This document shows, piece after piece, positions 9,281 through 18,496 of a stretch of 64,000 nucleotides of DNA. This DNA comes from Lentzea tibetensis. Lineage in GTDB: Bacteria; Actinomycetota; Actinomycetes; Mycobacteriales; Pseudonocardiaceae. The stretch spans positions 124,001 to 188,000 of the forward strand of contig NZ_VOBR01000013.1 of the NCBI RefSeq assembly GCF_007845675.1, given 5' to 3'. Numbering within the stretch: the stretch's first letter is position 1; the number at the start of each line of letters is the position of its first letter. The notes below the pieces were generated by a model. That model saw only the letters and a list, made by a program, of their open reading frames with translations, made no database searches and was not told the DNA's origin. Position numbers and translations under genes: made by a program.

Positions 9281-10740
9281 CGGTCGTCGCGGACAAGCCG
9301 AGAACGAAGCGCGTGCGCCCCACCGGGCGCGTCGCCGCCGTGCGCAACGGTCTCACCGCGTGGCTGTCGCGCCCCCTCGCGGACTTCCACCTGCTGCTCG
9401 CGATCTTCGGCACGCTGACCGTGATCGGACTGGTCATGGTGCTGTCGGCGTCCGCGCCCGGCCAGGTCGCGGACGGCGAGTCGGCGTACGGCGTGTTCCA
9501 GAAGCAGCTGCTGTACGTGTTGGTCGGGTCGGTGCTGTTCTGCCTGGTCCTGCGGTTCCCGCTGCGCAAGGTGCGGCACGGCAGCACGATGGCGATGCTC
9601 GTCTGCGTCATCCTGCTCGGGCTGGTGCTGACGCCGCTGGGCAAGGAGAACTACGGCGCGCAGTCCTGGTTCCAGGTCGGCCCGGTGTCGTTCCAGCCGA
9701 TCGAGGCCGCGAAGCTCGCGCTGGCGCTGTGGGGCGCGCACGTGCTGGTCACCAAGCGCGCGCTGCTCACCCAGTACCGGCACCTGCTGGTGCCCGTCGT
9801 GCCGGTGGCGCTGCTGGTGTTCGCGCTGGTCATGCTCCAGCCGGACCTGGGCGGCACGATCACGCTCGGTGTGGTGCTGATCAGCCTGCTGTGGTTCGTC
9901 GGCGCGCCGATGCGGCTGTTCGGCGTGATCGCGATGGGTGCGGTGGGTGGCGCGGTCGTGCTCGCGATCGGTGCCGCGTACCGGCTCCAGCGCGTGCTCA
10001 CGTTCCTCAACCCTGAGGAGGACCCGCTCGGTGCGGGCCTGCAGGCGCGGCAGGCGATGTTCGCGCTCGCCGAGGGCGGGTTGTTCGGCAAGGGCCTCGC
10101 GCAGGGCAGCTCGCGCTGGCGGTACCTGCCGAACGTGCACTCGGACTTCATCTACGCGGTCATCGGCGAGGAGCTCGGGTTCGTCGGCTGCTTCCTGGTG
10201 CTGGCGCTGTTCGGCGCGCTGGCCGTGGTGGGGCTGCGGATCGCGTCCCGCAACACCGACCCGTGGATCCGGATCGTGTCCGCGACGATGACCGTGTGGC
10301 TGGTCGCGCAGGCCGCGATCAACATCGGCTACGTCGTGCAGCTGCTGCCGGTCACCGGCATCACGCTGCCGATGATCTCCTCGGGCGGCACGTCGATCGT
10401 CACGACCATGGTGGTGTTCGGCATCCTCGCGAACTGCGCGCGGCACGAGCCGGACGCCGTCGCCGCGCTGCGGTCGCTCGGCCCCGGCCGGGTCGGCGGG
10501 CTGCTGAAGCTGCCCGCCCCCGAGGCGTACCGGCCGCCGCCCAAGCGCAAGCCCGTTCGCCCGTCCACCCCTCCGCGCGCACCCGGCAGGCGCACCGCGC
10601 AGCTGCCGGTCGTCGATCCGGCCGAACGCAGGATGGCCGGACGATCGGCACCACCCTCGGAGTACCGTCGCCGTGAGTCGCGGAGAGCTTCGCAAGGCCG
10701 TTCTGCATCTGATCGTTCCGCCCGCGGTCGCGGGCGTTAA
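9277..10740 (+). CDS. ftsW: Septal lipid II polymerase (FtsW, SEDS family)
   Basis: The 487-residue protein has about ten membrane segments. It carries SEDS-family landmarks: GAQSWFQVGPVSFQPIEAAK, the large extracellular loop with QARQAMFALAEGG, and PNVHSDFIYAVIGEELGF. FtsW polymerises septal glycan together with the class B PBP encoded upstream. A basic tail of about 90 residues, rich in Arg, Pro and Ser, extends into the cytoplasm. In actinobacteria such tails can contact FtsZ or PBPs; that role here is inference. The start overlaps the murD stop by four bases. Confidence 0.95.
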   Translation: MTVVADKPRTKRVRPTGRVAAVRNGLTAWLSRPLADFHLLLAIFGTLTVIGLVMVLSASAPGQVADGESAYGVFQKQLLYVLVGSVLFCLVLRFPLRKVRHGSTMAMLVCVILLGLVLTPLGKENYGAQSWFQVGPVSFQPIEAAKLALALWGAHVLVTKRALLTQYRHLLVPVVPVALLVFALVMLQPDLGGTITLGVVLISLLWFVGAPMRLFGVIAMGAVGGAVVLAIGAAYRLQRVLTFLNPEEDPLGAGLQARQAMFALAEGGLFGKGLAQGSSRWRYLPNVHSDFIYAVIGEELGFVGCFLVLALFGALAVVGLRIASRNTDPWIRIVSATMTVWLVAQAAINIGYVVQLLPVTGITLPMISSGGTSIVTTMVVFGILANCARHEPDAVAALRSLGPGRVGGLLKLPAPEAYRPPPKRKPVRPSTPPRAPGRRTAQLPVVDPAERRMAGRSAPPSEYRRRESRRASQGRSASDRSARGRGR

Positions 10741-10765
10741 CTGACGCATTTCCTCGGAGGAAGTC

Positions 10766-11869
10766 TTGACCGGGCACCCTGCCCCCAGTGGTCCGTGCGT
10801 GGTGGTTGCCGGCGGTGGCACCGCGGGACACATCGAACCGGCCCTGGCGCTGGCCGACGCGGTCATGCGGCTGCGCCCCGACGCCCGCGTCGTCGCACTC
10901 GGCACCGAACGCGGCCTCGAGAACAAGATCGTGCCCGCGCGCGGCTACCAGCTCGAGCTGATCCCGCCCGTGCCGATGCCCCGCAAGCCGACGCTGGACC
11001 TGCTGAAGCTGCCGCTGAACGTGCGCAGCGCCGTCAAGCAGACCCGCGAGGTGCTGGAGCGCGTCGGCGCGCAGGTCGTGGTCGGCTTCGGCGGTTACGT
11101 CGCGCTGCCCGCGTACCTCGCGGCCCGCGGCCGGCTGCCGATCGTGGTGCACGAGGCCAACGCGAAGGCCGGTCTGGCGAACAAGGTCGGCGCGAAGTTC
11201 GCCGAGTACGTCGCCGCCGCCGTCCCGGACTCGGGCCTGGCGGACGCCGACGTCATCGGCATCCCGCTGCGCCAGTCGATCACCTCGCTGGACCGGGCCG
11301 CGCTGCGCGCCGAGGCGCGCCGCTTCTTCGGTCTCGACCCCGACGCCCCGGTGCTGCTGGTGTTCGGCGGTTCGCAGGGCGCGCGGTCGATCAACAACGC
11401 GGTGTCCGGTGCGGCGGCCGCGTTCGCGTCGGCGGGCATCGGCGTGCTGCACGCGCACGGACCCAAGAACACCCTTGCGGTGCAGTCGGTTCCGGGTGCG
11501 CCCGCGTACGTCCCCGTGCCGTACCTGGAGCGGATGGACCTCGCGTACGCCGCCGCGGACGCGGTGCTGTGCCGGTCCGGCGCGATGACCGTCGCCGAGG
11601 TGTCCGCGGTGGGTCTGCCCGCGGTGTTCGTGCCGCTGCCGCACGGCAACGGTGAGCAGGCGTTGAACGCCGGTCCGGTCGTGGCCGCCGGTGGTGGCGT
11701 GCTGGTCCCGGACGAGGAGCTGACGCCCGCGCGGGTCGCCGAGCTGGTGGTGCCGCTGGTCGCGGACCGCGCGCGGCTGGCGCACATGACCGAGGCGACG
11801 CTGGGCACCGGCCGTCGCGAGGCCGACGAGGTGCTCGCGCGCCGCGTGCTGGAGGTGATCAAGAAGTGA
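10766..11869 (+). CDS. murG: Lipid II synthase (MurG)
   Basis: MurG is the membrane-associated glycosyltransferase that adds GlcNAc to lipid I. The 367 residues begin with the [10 protein letters not shown] donor-lipid loop and carry [26 protein letters not shown] and the [11 protein letters not shown] loop of the GT-B C-domain. A TTG start is inferred: GGAGG lies seven bases upstream and no ATG or GTG fits. The gene ends inside the murC start codon (GTGA). Confidence 0.96.
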   Translation: MTGHPAPSGPCVVVAGGGTAGHIEPALALADAVMRLRPDARVVALGTERGLENKIVPARGYQLELIPPVPMPRKPTLDLLKLPLNVRSAVKQTREVLERVGAQVVVGFGGYVALPAYLAARGRLPIVVHEANAKAGLANKVGAKFAEYVAAAVPDSGLADADVIGIPLRQSITSLDRAALRAEARRFFGLDPDAPVLLVFGGSQGARSINNAVSGAAAAFASAGIGVLHAHGPKNTLAVQSVPGAPAYVPVPYLERMDLAYAAADAVLCRSGAMTVAEVSAVGLPAVFVPLPHGNGEQALNAGPVVAAGGGVLVPDEELTPARVAELVVPLVADRARLAHMTEATLGTGRREADEVLARRVLEVIKK

Positions 11870-13254
11870 GCTCCGATGTGCTGGACCGGGTCCACCTGGT
11901 CGGTATCGGCGGCGCGGGCATGAGCGGCATCGCCCGCATCCTGCTCGCGCGCGGTGGCCAGGTCTCCGGCTCCGACGCGAAGGACTCGCGCACCGTGCTG
12001 GCGTTGCGCGCGCAGGGCGCGTCCGTCGCCGTCGGCCACGAAGCGTCCAACTTGGACCAGCTGGCGGACGGTCTGACGGCCGTGGTCGTGTCGACGGCGA
12101 TCAAGGAGTCGAACCCCGAGCTGGCGGCGGCCCGGTCGCGCGGCATCACCGTGCTGCGGCGGGCCGAGGCGTTGGCAGCCCTGATGGAGGGCCACCGCGT
12201 CGCGTGCGTCGCCGGTACGCACGGCAAGACGTCGACGACGTCGATGCTGACCGTGGCGCTGCAGCACTGCAGGCTCGACCCGTCGTTCGCGATCGGCGGC
12301 GACCTCAACGAGTCCGGTGCGAACGCGCACCAGGGCACCGGCGGCGTGTTCGTCGCCGAGGCCGATGAGTCGGACGGCTCGTTCCTGTTCTTCTCGCCGT
12401 CCGTCGCGGTCGTGACGAACGTCGAGGCCGACCACCTCGACCACCACGGCACCGTCGAGGCGTACGTGGCGGTGTTCGACTCGTTCCTGTCGCGCATCGA
12501 GCCCGGCGGCGTCCTGATCACGTGCTCGGACGACCCCGGTGCGGCCGCGCTCGCTTCGCGCGCCGCGGCGTTGGGCATCCGGGTGCGCACCTACGGCCGC
12601 ACGTCCTCGGACGCGCGGATCGTGGACTACAAGCCGCTCGACGGCGGCGGTCTCGCGTCCGTCTCGCTGGACGGCTCGCTCGTCGACGTGCGGGTGGCCG
12701 TGCCGGGTGAGCACATGGCGCTGAACGCCATCGCCGCCCTGCTTGCCGGCCTCGAGCTCGGTGCCGACCAGTCGTGCTTCCTCGAGGGCCTCGCGGCCTT
12801 CGGCGGCGTGCGACGCCGGTTCGAGTTCAAGGGCCGCGCCGGCGGCGTCTCGGTCTACGACGACTACGCCCACCACCCGACCGAGGTCGACGCCCAGCTG
12901 CGCGCTGCCCGCCCGGTCGCCGGTGACGGCCGCGTCGTCGTCGTCTTCCAGCCGCACCTCTACTCGCGGACGCGCACGTTCGCCGCCGAGTTCGGTGCCG
13001 CTCTCGGCCTGGCCGACGAGGTCGTGGTGCTGGACGTGTACGGCGCCCGCGAGGAGCCCGAGCCCGGCGTGACCGGCGCTCTGGTGGCCGACGCGGTGTC
13101 GACGACGTCCGTGCACTACGAGCCGTCGTTCGACAAGGTGCCCGCACTGGTCGCTTCACTCGTCCGCGACGGCGACCTGGTCGTGACCATGGGCGCCGGC
13201 GACGTGACGATGCTCGGCCCCGAGATCGTCACCGCACTGAGGTCGTTGGCATGA
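11866..13254 (+). CDS. murC: UDP-MurNAc:L-Ala ligase (MurC)
   Basis: MurC catalyses the first peptide step, adding L-alanine to UDP-MurNAc. The 462 residues show the [12 protein letters not shown] nucleotide loop at the N-terminus, the P-loop GTHGKTST (Lys121), [10 protein letters not shown], and [10 protein letters not shown] in the C-terminal domain, all diagnostic of MurC. It overlaps murG by four bases and ftsQ by four bases (ATGA), continuing the coupled operon. Confidence 0.97.
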   Translation: MSSDVLDRVHLVGIGGAGMSGIARILLARGGQVSGSDAKDSRTVLALRAQGASVAVGHEASNLDQLADGLTAVVVSTAIKESNPELAAARSRGITVLRRAEALAALMEGHRVACVAGTHGKTSTTSMLTVALQHCRLDPSFAIGGDLNESGANAHQGTGGVFVAEADESDGSFLFFSPSVAVVTNVEADHLDHHGTVEAYVAVFDSFLSRIEPGGVLITCSDDPGAAALASRAAALGIRVRTYGRTSSDARIVDYKPLDGGGLASVSLDGSLVDVRVAVPGEHMALNAIAALLAGLELGADQSCFLEGLAAFGGVRRRFEFKGRAGGVSVYDDYAHHPTEVDAQLRAARPVAGDGRVVVVFQPHLYSRTRTFAAEFGAALGLADEVVVLDVYGAREEPEPGVTGALVADAVSTTSVHYEPSFDKVPALVASLVRDGDLVVTMGAGDVTMLGPEIVTALRSLA

Positions 13255-14006
13255 CCGTCCCGGTTCGCACGGTCCGGGGGCGCCGCACCGCGCCGCGCCC
13301 GGACCGCGCCAACCGGCGCCCGGACCGCAGGGCCCAGCGCCGCAAGATCCTCCGCCGCCGCGCAGTGGCGCTGCTGACCATCCTGTCGCTCATCGCACTC
13401 GCGTACGGCGTCTGGTTCACCCCGCTCTTCGGTGTCCGCTCGGTCGACGTGCGCGGCACCGTCGTGCTGACCGAGGACGAGGTGCGCACGGCCGCGGCCA
13501 TCGAGCCCGGTTCCCCGCTCGTGCGCCTGGACCTGAAGGGCATCGTCACGCGCGTCGCCGCCGTGCCGCGGGTGGCCTCGGTCGAGGTCGAACGCTCCCT
13601 GCCCGGCACCGTGCGGATCCTGATCGCCGAGCGCACCCCGGTGGGCGTGGTGAAGGCGTCCGACGGCGCCCACCTCATCGACTCCACCGGCAAGGACTAC
13701 GCGGTCCTGTCCACGGCGCCGCCGTTGGTACCCGAGCTGGTGCTCTCCGCGCCTGGTCAGGGTGATGCGGCTACCCGTGCCGCGGTGGGGGTTCTGAACG
13801 AGCTGCCCGAGAAGCTGCGGCCCGAGGTGCAGTCCGTCGCCGCCACCACCGGGGCTGACGTGAAGGTGACGCTCACGCAGGGGCGGATCGTCCGGTGGGG
13901 GAGCTCCGCCGAGACGCCGCGCAAGGCCGCCGTGTTGCTGGTGCTGCTGACCCGGCCGGGCACCACGTACGACGTGTCGTCGCCGGATCTGCCCACCGTG
14001 TCGTGA
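13251..14006 (+). CDS. ftsQ: Division protein FtsQ with POTRA domain
   Basis: The 251-residue protein has a basic cytoplasmic region, a single membrane segment (around [17 protein letters not shown]) and an extracellular POTRA domain starting near [17 protein letters not shown], followed by the FtsQ beta region. FtsQ forms the FtsQBL scaffold at the septum. It is the last gene of the coupled run. In most actinobacteria ftsZ follows at once, but here a convergent accessory gene starts five bases after the stop. Confidence 0.93.
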   Translation: MTVPVRTVRGRRTAPRPDRANRRPDRRAQRRKILRRRAVALLTILSLIALAYGVWFTPLFGVRSVDVRGTVVLTEDEVRTAAAIEPGSPLVRLDLKGIVTRVAAVPRVASVEVERSLPGTVRILIAERTPVGVVKASDGAHLIDSTGKDYAVLSTAPPLVPELVLSAPGQGDAATRAAVGVLNELPEKLRPEVQSVAATTGADVKVTLTQGRIVRWGSSAETPRKAAVLLVLLTRPGTTYDVSSPDLPTVS

Positions 14007-14011
14007 GCGCG

Positions 14012-14494
14012 CTAGTCGCCGAGTGTCAGGTGAAAGCCCTCGGTCCTCGCCTGCTGCTCGGTCTTCCAGATGACACCGCGGTTCGAGTTTCCTGTGGTGA
14101 CGCCGTACAGCTTTTCGCCGGACGGGACGCCGGACACGGAGAACTTGAACTTGCAGTAGCCCTTGTCGGATTCGAGCACGCCGACGCCGAGCACGTCGTT
14201 GGCCTGGTTGGTGACCTCGACCTGTGCACCAGCGTGGATGTCGTTGTAGCCGCGGGACCTGCAGTCTGAGACCGTCATGCTTCCGGTGACCGTGAAGCCG
14301 TTCGACCTCGCCGCGTCCGGGCCCGTCGCGCGCCCGAGCCCGAACCCGATGCCGCCAGCGGCGAGGAGGAGGACCGCGCTCAGCGCGACCACGAGCCACC
14401 GCGGTCTTCGCGGCGACGGTGGAGGTGGGGGTGGGACCGGATCCGCTGATGGGGCCGGATCTGCTGGCGGGACGAACGAGCCGGGTTCCAACAC
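14012..14494 (-). CDS. Single-pass membrane protein, function unknown
   Basis: I do not recognise this 160-residue protein. It has a Pro-rich N-terminus of about 30 residues, one membrane segment (LVVALSAVLLLAAGGIGFGL) and an extracellular domain of about 100 residues with two cysteines (in SDCRSRGYND and GYCKFKF) that could form a disulfide. The GTG at 14494 follows GGAGG at proper spacing. It opens the accessory block between ftsQ and ftsZ and converges on ftsQ. The layout resembles DUF4333-like surface proteins, but I cannot confirm that. Confidence 0.75.
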   Translation of the reverse strand: MLEPGSFVPPADPAPSADPVPPPPPPSPRRPRWLVVALSAVLLLAAGGIGFGLGRATGPDAARSNGFTVTGSMTVSDCRSRGYNDIHAGAQVEVTNQANDVLGVGVLESDKGYCKFKFSVSGVPSGEKLYGVTTGNSNRGVIWKTEQQARTEGFHLTLGD

Positions 14495-14575
14495 GGGCCT
14501 CCTCGAGATGGGACACAGTCCTCATCGGCCCGTCCGCTCAGGCATTACCGTGACCACCCGAATGGAGGAAGTGCG

Positions 14576-16003
14576 ATGAAGGCCGACCACGTCGTTGTCG
14601 TCGGGGCCGGGCTCGCCGGCCTGTCCGCCGCACTGCACCTGCTCGGCGCCGGACGCCGCGTCACCGTGGTGGAGAAGGAAGATCTCCCCGGCGGTCGCGC
14701 CGGACGTCTCGACCTGGACGGCTACCGCATCGACACCGGCCCCACGGTCCTGACGATGCCGGAGTACGCCGAGGAGGCGTTCGCGGTGGTGGGGGAGCGG
14801 ATGGCGGACCGTCTCACGCTCGACCGCGTCGACCCGGCCTACCGGGCCCGCTTCGCCGACGGCGAGACGCTGGGCGTGCACACCGACGGCAAAGCCATGG
14901 AAGCCGAGATCGAGCGGTTCGCCGGCCCGCGCGAGGCCGACGGGTACCGGCGGCTGAGGCGCTGGCTGACCGAGTTGTACGAGGTGCAGCGCGAGCACTT
15001 CATCGGCGCGAACTTCGACTCGCCGTTCGGGCTGGTGCGGCCCGAGCTGGCCAAGCTGGCGTGGCTGGGCGGGTTCGGGCGGTTGGAGCGCAACCTGCGC
15101 CGGTTCCTCACCGACGAGCGGCTCATCCGGGTCTTCTCGTTCCAAGCGTTGTACGCGGGTGTGCCGCCGCGCAAGGCGCTCGGCGCGTACGCGGTGATCG
15201 CCTACATGGACACGATCGCCGGCGTGTACTACCCGCGCGGCGGGATGCACGCGCTCCCGGCAGCCATGGCAGAGGCTGCTGAAGCCCATGGCGCCGAGTT
15301 TCGTTGCGGCACAACGGTGTCCCACTTGGAGCGCAACAACACACAGGTAACGGCTGTCCACACCGGACACGAGCGCATCCCGTGCGACGCCGTGGTGCTC
15401 GCGGTCGAGCTGCCCGAGGCGTACCGGCTGCTGGGCCGCACGCCGAAGCGGGTGCCGCCGATCCGGTGGTCACCGTCAGCCGTGGTGCTCCACGCGGGAA
15501 CGAACCGCACCTGGGACCTGGACCACCACACCATCTTCTTCGGCGACGCGTGGAGCGGGACGTTCGACGAGATCGTCCACAAGGGACGGTTGATGTCGGA
15601 CCCGTCGCTCCTCGTCACGCGGACCCAGGAGAGCATGCACTACGTCCTGGCGCCGTGCCCGAACCTCGTGACGGCGCCGATCGACTGGCAGCGCGTCGGC
15701 CCGCGCTACCGCGACGAGATCGTGCGGACGCTCGAGAAACGAGGGCTCGACGGGTTCGGCGACGCGATCACCACCGAGAGGCTGGTCACCCCGGCGGACT
15801 GGGGCAACGCCGCGGGCACGCCGTTCGCCGCGGCGCACACGTTCGCCCAGACCGGGCCGTTCCGGCCGCGCAACCTGGTGCGCGGCACGGACAACGCGGT
15901 GCTCGCCGGGAGTGGGACCACCCCCGGCGTCGGCGTGCCGCCCGTGCTGATCTCCGGGCGGCTCGCCGCGCACCGGATCACTCAGGGGATCACGCGAGCG
16001 TGA
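14576..16003 (+). CDS. CrtI-family FAD-dependent oxidoreductase (phytoene desaturase-like)
   Basis: The 475 residues start with a dinucleotide-binding loop (VVVGAGLAGLSAALHLL) and EKEDLPGGRAG, then YRIDTGPTVLTMPE, the hallmark N-terminus of carotenoid desaturases. The C-terminus has VLAGSGTTPGVGVPPVLISG, the CrtI FAD signature. Such enzymes desaturate or oxidise polyenes at the membrane. ATG 14576 has GGAGGA eight bases upstream. No crtB, crtE or other carotenoid gene lies nearby, so the substrate is unknown. It stands alone in the accessory block and its end overlaps the convergent trefoil gene by 14 bases. Confidence 0.88.
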   Translation: MKADHVVVVGAGLAGLSAALHLLGAGRRVTVVEKEDLPGGRAGRLDLDGYRIDTGPTVLTMPEYAEEAFAVVGERMADRLTLDRVDPAYRARFADGETLGVHTDGKAMEAEIERFAGPREADGYRRLRRWLTELYEVQREHFIGANFDSPFGLVRPELAKLAWLGGFGRLERNLRRFLTDERLIRVFSFQALYAGVPPRKALGAYAVIAYMDTIAGVYYPRGGMHALPAAMAEAAEAHGAEFRCGTTVSHLERNNTQVTAVHTGHERIPCDAVVLAVELPEAYRLLGRTPKRVPPIRWSPSAVVLHAGTNRTWDLDHHTIFFGDAWSGTFDEIVHKGRLMSDPSLLVTRTQESMHYVLAPCPNLVTAPIDWQRVGPRYRDEIVRTLEKRGLDGFGDAITTERLVTPADWGNAAGTPFAAAHTFAQTGPFRPRNLVRGTDNAVLAGSGTTPGVGVPPVLISGRLAAHRITQGITRA

Positions 16004-16865
16004 TCTCCCACTTGAGCCAGTTGTCGCCCTGGAGCATGTCCAGGAACAGCGACAAGCGGTGCTCCGAGGTCGGCACCAGGTAGGGCAGGTCACCGCCGGG
16101 CGCGCTGCGGATCCTGTGCGCCCCGAGCTGGTCGGTCTCCAGCAGCCACTCCTGCGTCGGATCGGTCGGCACGCACTCGCTCCAGCGATCCTGCTTGTCC
16201 CAGTCGCCGCCGAAGGTGCCGAGGCAGGTGCCGGAGGTGCTGCGCAGCTTGAACCTGCCGTCGCCCAGCTCGATCCGCTGGAAGGTCTCCTCGGGTGCGT
16301 TCGCGCACGTGGCCATCGTGGTCGGCGCGGCCGAGACGGAGATGCACTCCTCGGAGATGATGCTCCTGACGCGGACGGCCTTGCCCGCGGTGTCGGGGAG
16401 CGGCGGGGCGGTCTCGTCGAGCACCCGCACCCGCCAGAGCTGGCCGTCGTCGGCGGACTCGTAGCCCAGGTCCACCCAGCCCCGGTACCTTCCCGGCTCG
16501 GCGAAGCCCTTCTCGAACTTCAGCTTCACGGTGCCCGCCGCGGCGGGCACGAGCTCGACGAACTCGCTCTTCTCGTCGGCGTCGCAGTCGTCGGTGTCGA
16601 CGGAGTAGTAGCCGTACAGGCAGTCACCGGAGACGAGGCTGCGGAAGGCGGAGTGGCCGTCGCTCAGCTGAACCCGTTCCCACTTCTGCTCGGCCGCCCC
16701 CGTGCAGCCGGCGAGGCTCGCCCTCCGGATCTCGGTCAGCTGCAGGCACTCCCCGTACGCGACGTTCTTGATCTCGACGACCTCGTTGCCGCTCGCCTGC
16801 GCGGGCGCCGCCACGACGGCGGTGAGGGCGAACGCGGCCGCGAGGACGCTCATGACCTTCCTCAT
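15990..16865 (-). CDS. Secreted beta-trefoil-like protein, second of a tandem pair
   Basis: The product of 291 residues has a clear signal peptide (Ala-rich, ending in APAQASG). The mature protein repeats a pattern of Cys, then a QxW-like unit (AEQKWERV, DGQLWRVRV, TQEWLLE), as in ricin-type trefoil carbohydrate-binding domains, probably two domains. It resembles the neighbouring gene throughout, including VVEIKNVAYGxCLQ just after the signal peptide. Its ATG overlaps the stop of that gene (ATGA), so the two are one operon. Binding of cell-wall or other glycans is inferred from the fold only. No catalytic motif is visible. Confidence 0.8.
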   Translation of the reverse strand: MRKVMSVLAAAFALTAVVAAPAQASGNEVVEIKNVAYGECLQLTEIRRASLAGCTGAAEQKWERVQLSDGHSAFRSLVSGDCLYGYYSVDTDDCDADEKSEFVELVPAAAGTVKLKFEKGFAEPGRYRGWVDLGYESADDGQLWRVRVLDETAPPLPDTAGKAVRVRSIISEECISVSAAPTTMATCANAPEETFQRIELGDGRFKLRSTSGTCLGTFGGDWDKQDRWSECVPTDPTQEWLLETDQLGAHRIRSAPGGDLPYLVPTSEHRLSLFLDMLQGDNWLKWEITLA

Positions 16866-17746
16866 GCGACCGACGCCTCCCACTTCTGCCAGGTGAGACC
16901 GCTGTCGTGCCGGTAGGACCCGACCTCGTTGCCCGAGAACGGCGTCAGCACCTCGCCTTCGACGTGGCGGATCAGCGAGTAGCCGAGCTCGTCGGTGTCC
17001 AGCCGGAAGTGCTGGCCGGTGTCGTCCGCGGCGCAGGCGGTGCGGAGGTGCACGTAGACGCCGTACTTGCCGATGCAGGTGCCCGAGGCGACGTTGCGGA
17101 GCTGGAAGACGCCGTCGCCGAGCTCGACCCGCGCGAACCGCTGGCGATCGTCGTCGGCACACGTCAGGTGGGACGCGTTGCCCGCGTTCGCGGCGATGCA
17201 GGTGCCGTCCTCGAAGCTGCGGAAGCTCACCACCTTGCCGGTGGTGTCGACGGGCGCGGAGGCCTCGCCGACCTCGCGCACGAGCCACCGCTGGTGGTCC
17301 GTGTCGGACGCCGGGTAGGCGCTCAGCGTCCCGGAGTACTTGTAGCTGGTCGTGTCCGCGTAGTTGTTCCCGTACTTCAGCTTCACGGAGCCCGCCGCGT
17401 CCGGTACGAGGTCGGCGTGCTGGTCGGCGTTCTCCGCGTGGCACTTCGTCGGGAGGACGCCCGCCCAGCCGTTGACGCACGTGCCGTCGCCGATGTTGCG
17501 CAGGACGAGCTTGCTGTCCCGCATGGGCACGAGCTCCCACTGCTGCGCCGGGCTGCCCGAGCACGGTGCGAGCACGAGCCAGTCGAAGTCGTCGACCCGG
17601 CCCGGCTGCAGGCACTGGCCGTACGCGACGTTCTTGATCTCCACGATGGCGTTCCCGCTGGCTGCTGCCTGTGCGGGAACCTGGACCACTGCCCCCAGAG
17701 CGATCGCGGCGAGAGTGGCCGCGACGCCTGATGATCTCTTGTTCAC
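16862..17746 (-). CDS. Secreted beta-trefoil-like protein, first of a tandem pair
   Basis: The 294-residue product has a signal peptide (about 28 residues, ending APAQAAASG) and two probable beta-trefoil domains with QxW-like units (PAQQWELV, DHQRWLV, QRFARVELGDG). It is a paralogue of the next gene downstream and shares nearly the same opening of the mature protein. The GTG start at 17746 is preceded by TAGTCT with a 7-base spacer and no ribosome-binding site, so it is probably leaderless. Its position between ftsQ and ftsZ is unusual. Function unknown; glycan binding is inference. Confidence 0.8.
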   Translation of the reverse strand: MNKRSSGVAATLAAIALGAVVQVPAQAAASGNAIVEIKNVAYGQCLQPGRVDDFDWLVLAPCSGSPAQQWELVPMRDSKLVLRNIGDGTCVNGWAGVLPTKCHAENADQHADLVPDAAGSVKLKYGNNYADTTSYKYSGTLSAYPASDTDHQRWLVREVGEASAPVDTTGKVVSFRSFEDGTCIAANAGNASHLTCADDDRQRFARVELGDGVFQLRNVASGTCIGKYGVYVHLRTACAADDTGQHFRLDTDELGYSLIRHVEGEVLTPFSGNEVGSYRHDSGLTWQKWEASVA

Positions 17747-17818
17747 GAGATCGAGACTATGGCTGACGCGGACACAATTCCCGCGAGTTTTGAGAATCCT
17801 TCATGCAATCTGTTCGGC

Positions 17819-18313
17819 ATGACACGCGTTGATCCACCCATGTCCGCGAACGAGCGCGACACCATGAACGGCTTCCTCGACTTCCTGCGCGGCACGATCG
17901 AGCTCAAGTGCGACGGCCTGTCCGACGAGCAGGCGGCGCGCTCGACGCTGCCCTCCGAGCTGCTGACGGCCGCCGGTGTCGTGAAGCACCTGAGGTGGGT
18001 CGAGCACTACTGGTTCGAGGTCGTCCTCGCCGGGAAACCCTCGACCGCGCCCTACACGAAGGAGGATCCGGACGCGGACTGGCGCGTGGAGGAAGGCGAG
18101 ACGATCACCGGATTGCTGGCCGACTACGCTGCGCAGTGCACGGTGAGTCGGGAGATCCTCGCGGGCCTCGACCTCGGTCACGAGGTGCCGTTCCGCGGGG
18201 AAGGATCGATTTCCGCGCGCTGGGTGCTGGCGCACATGGTCGAGGAGACCGGCAGGCACGCGGGGCACATCGACATCGTGCGCGAACTGCTTGACGGCAC
18301 GACCGGGGAGTAG
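17819..18313 (+). CDS. DinB/DUF664-family protein
   Basis: The 164-residue protein has the four-helix DinB-like pattern: an N-terminal helix (MNGFLDFLRGTIELK), a central VVKHLRWVEHYWFE with a metal-ligand His, and C-terminal HMVEETGRHAGHIDIVRE with two more His, the DUF664 signature. The family includes metal-dependent thiol transferases that use mycothiol or bacillithiol; activity here is unproven. The ATG at 17819 is used because CAATCT lies 7 bases upstream. An upstream in-frame start would run into the divergent gene's promoter. Confidence 0.85.
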   Translation: MTRVDPPMSANERDTMNGFLDFLRGTIELKCDGLSDEQAARSTLPSELLTAAGVVKHLRWVEHYWFEVVLAGKPSTAPYTKEDPDADWRVEEGETITGLLADYAAQCTVSREILAGLDLGHEVPFRGEGSISARWVLAHMVEETGRHAGHIDIVRELLDGTTGE

Positions 18314-18344
18314 TAGCGCACAGTGTCGGCTGCGTACGGCGTGG

Positions 18345-18384
18345 CTGCTGGACCGAGGCAGGATGGGTGCATACCGTCCAGCAG
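18345..18384 (+). terminator. Stem-loop after the DinB gene
   Basis: Perfect 9-base arms CTGCTGGAC (18345-18353) and GTCCAGCAG (18376-18384) enclose a 22-base loop. It lies 32 bases after the DinB stop and just before the ftsZ promoter, so it may end accessory-block transcription. Confidence 0.45.
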
Positions 18385-18396
18385 GAACATACGGGG

Positions 18397-18434
18397 TTGA
18401 CATAACTCTGAGCCTCAAGTTGAGGTTGAGAGTT
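18397..18434 (+). promoter_or_regulatory. ftsZ promoter with large palindrome
   Basis: A consensus -35 box TTGACA at 18397-18402 is followed by a 31-base imperfect palindrome at 18404-18434. Its 15-base arms (AACTCTGAGCCTCAA on the left) match at 13 positions around a single central base, 18419. The palindrome covers the expected -10 region, so a DNA-binding protein seated there would control ftsZ. The leader from here to the start codon is about 60 bases. Confidence 0.65.
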
Positions 18435-18496
18435 TCAATCCGGGTGGAGTCCCACCCAGCACCACAGCTCGGACCACGATCAGGAAGGCGGATCCG

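Noticed and set aside
14576-16003. Carotenoid cluster
   Set aside because: Only a CrtI-like gene is present. No crtB, crtE or cyclase lies nearby, so a pathway cannot be claimed.
15990-17615. One 541-residue trefoil protein read through on the minus strand
   Set aside because: The first half is out of frame with the upstream paralogue. A signal peptide begins at 16865, so these are two genes with an ATGA overlap.
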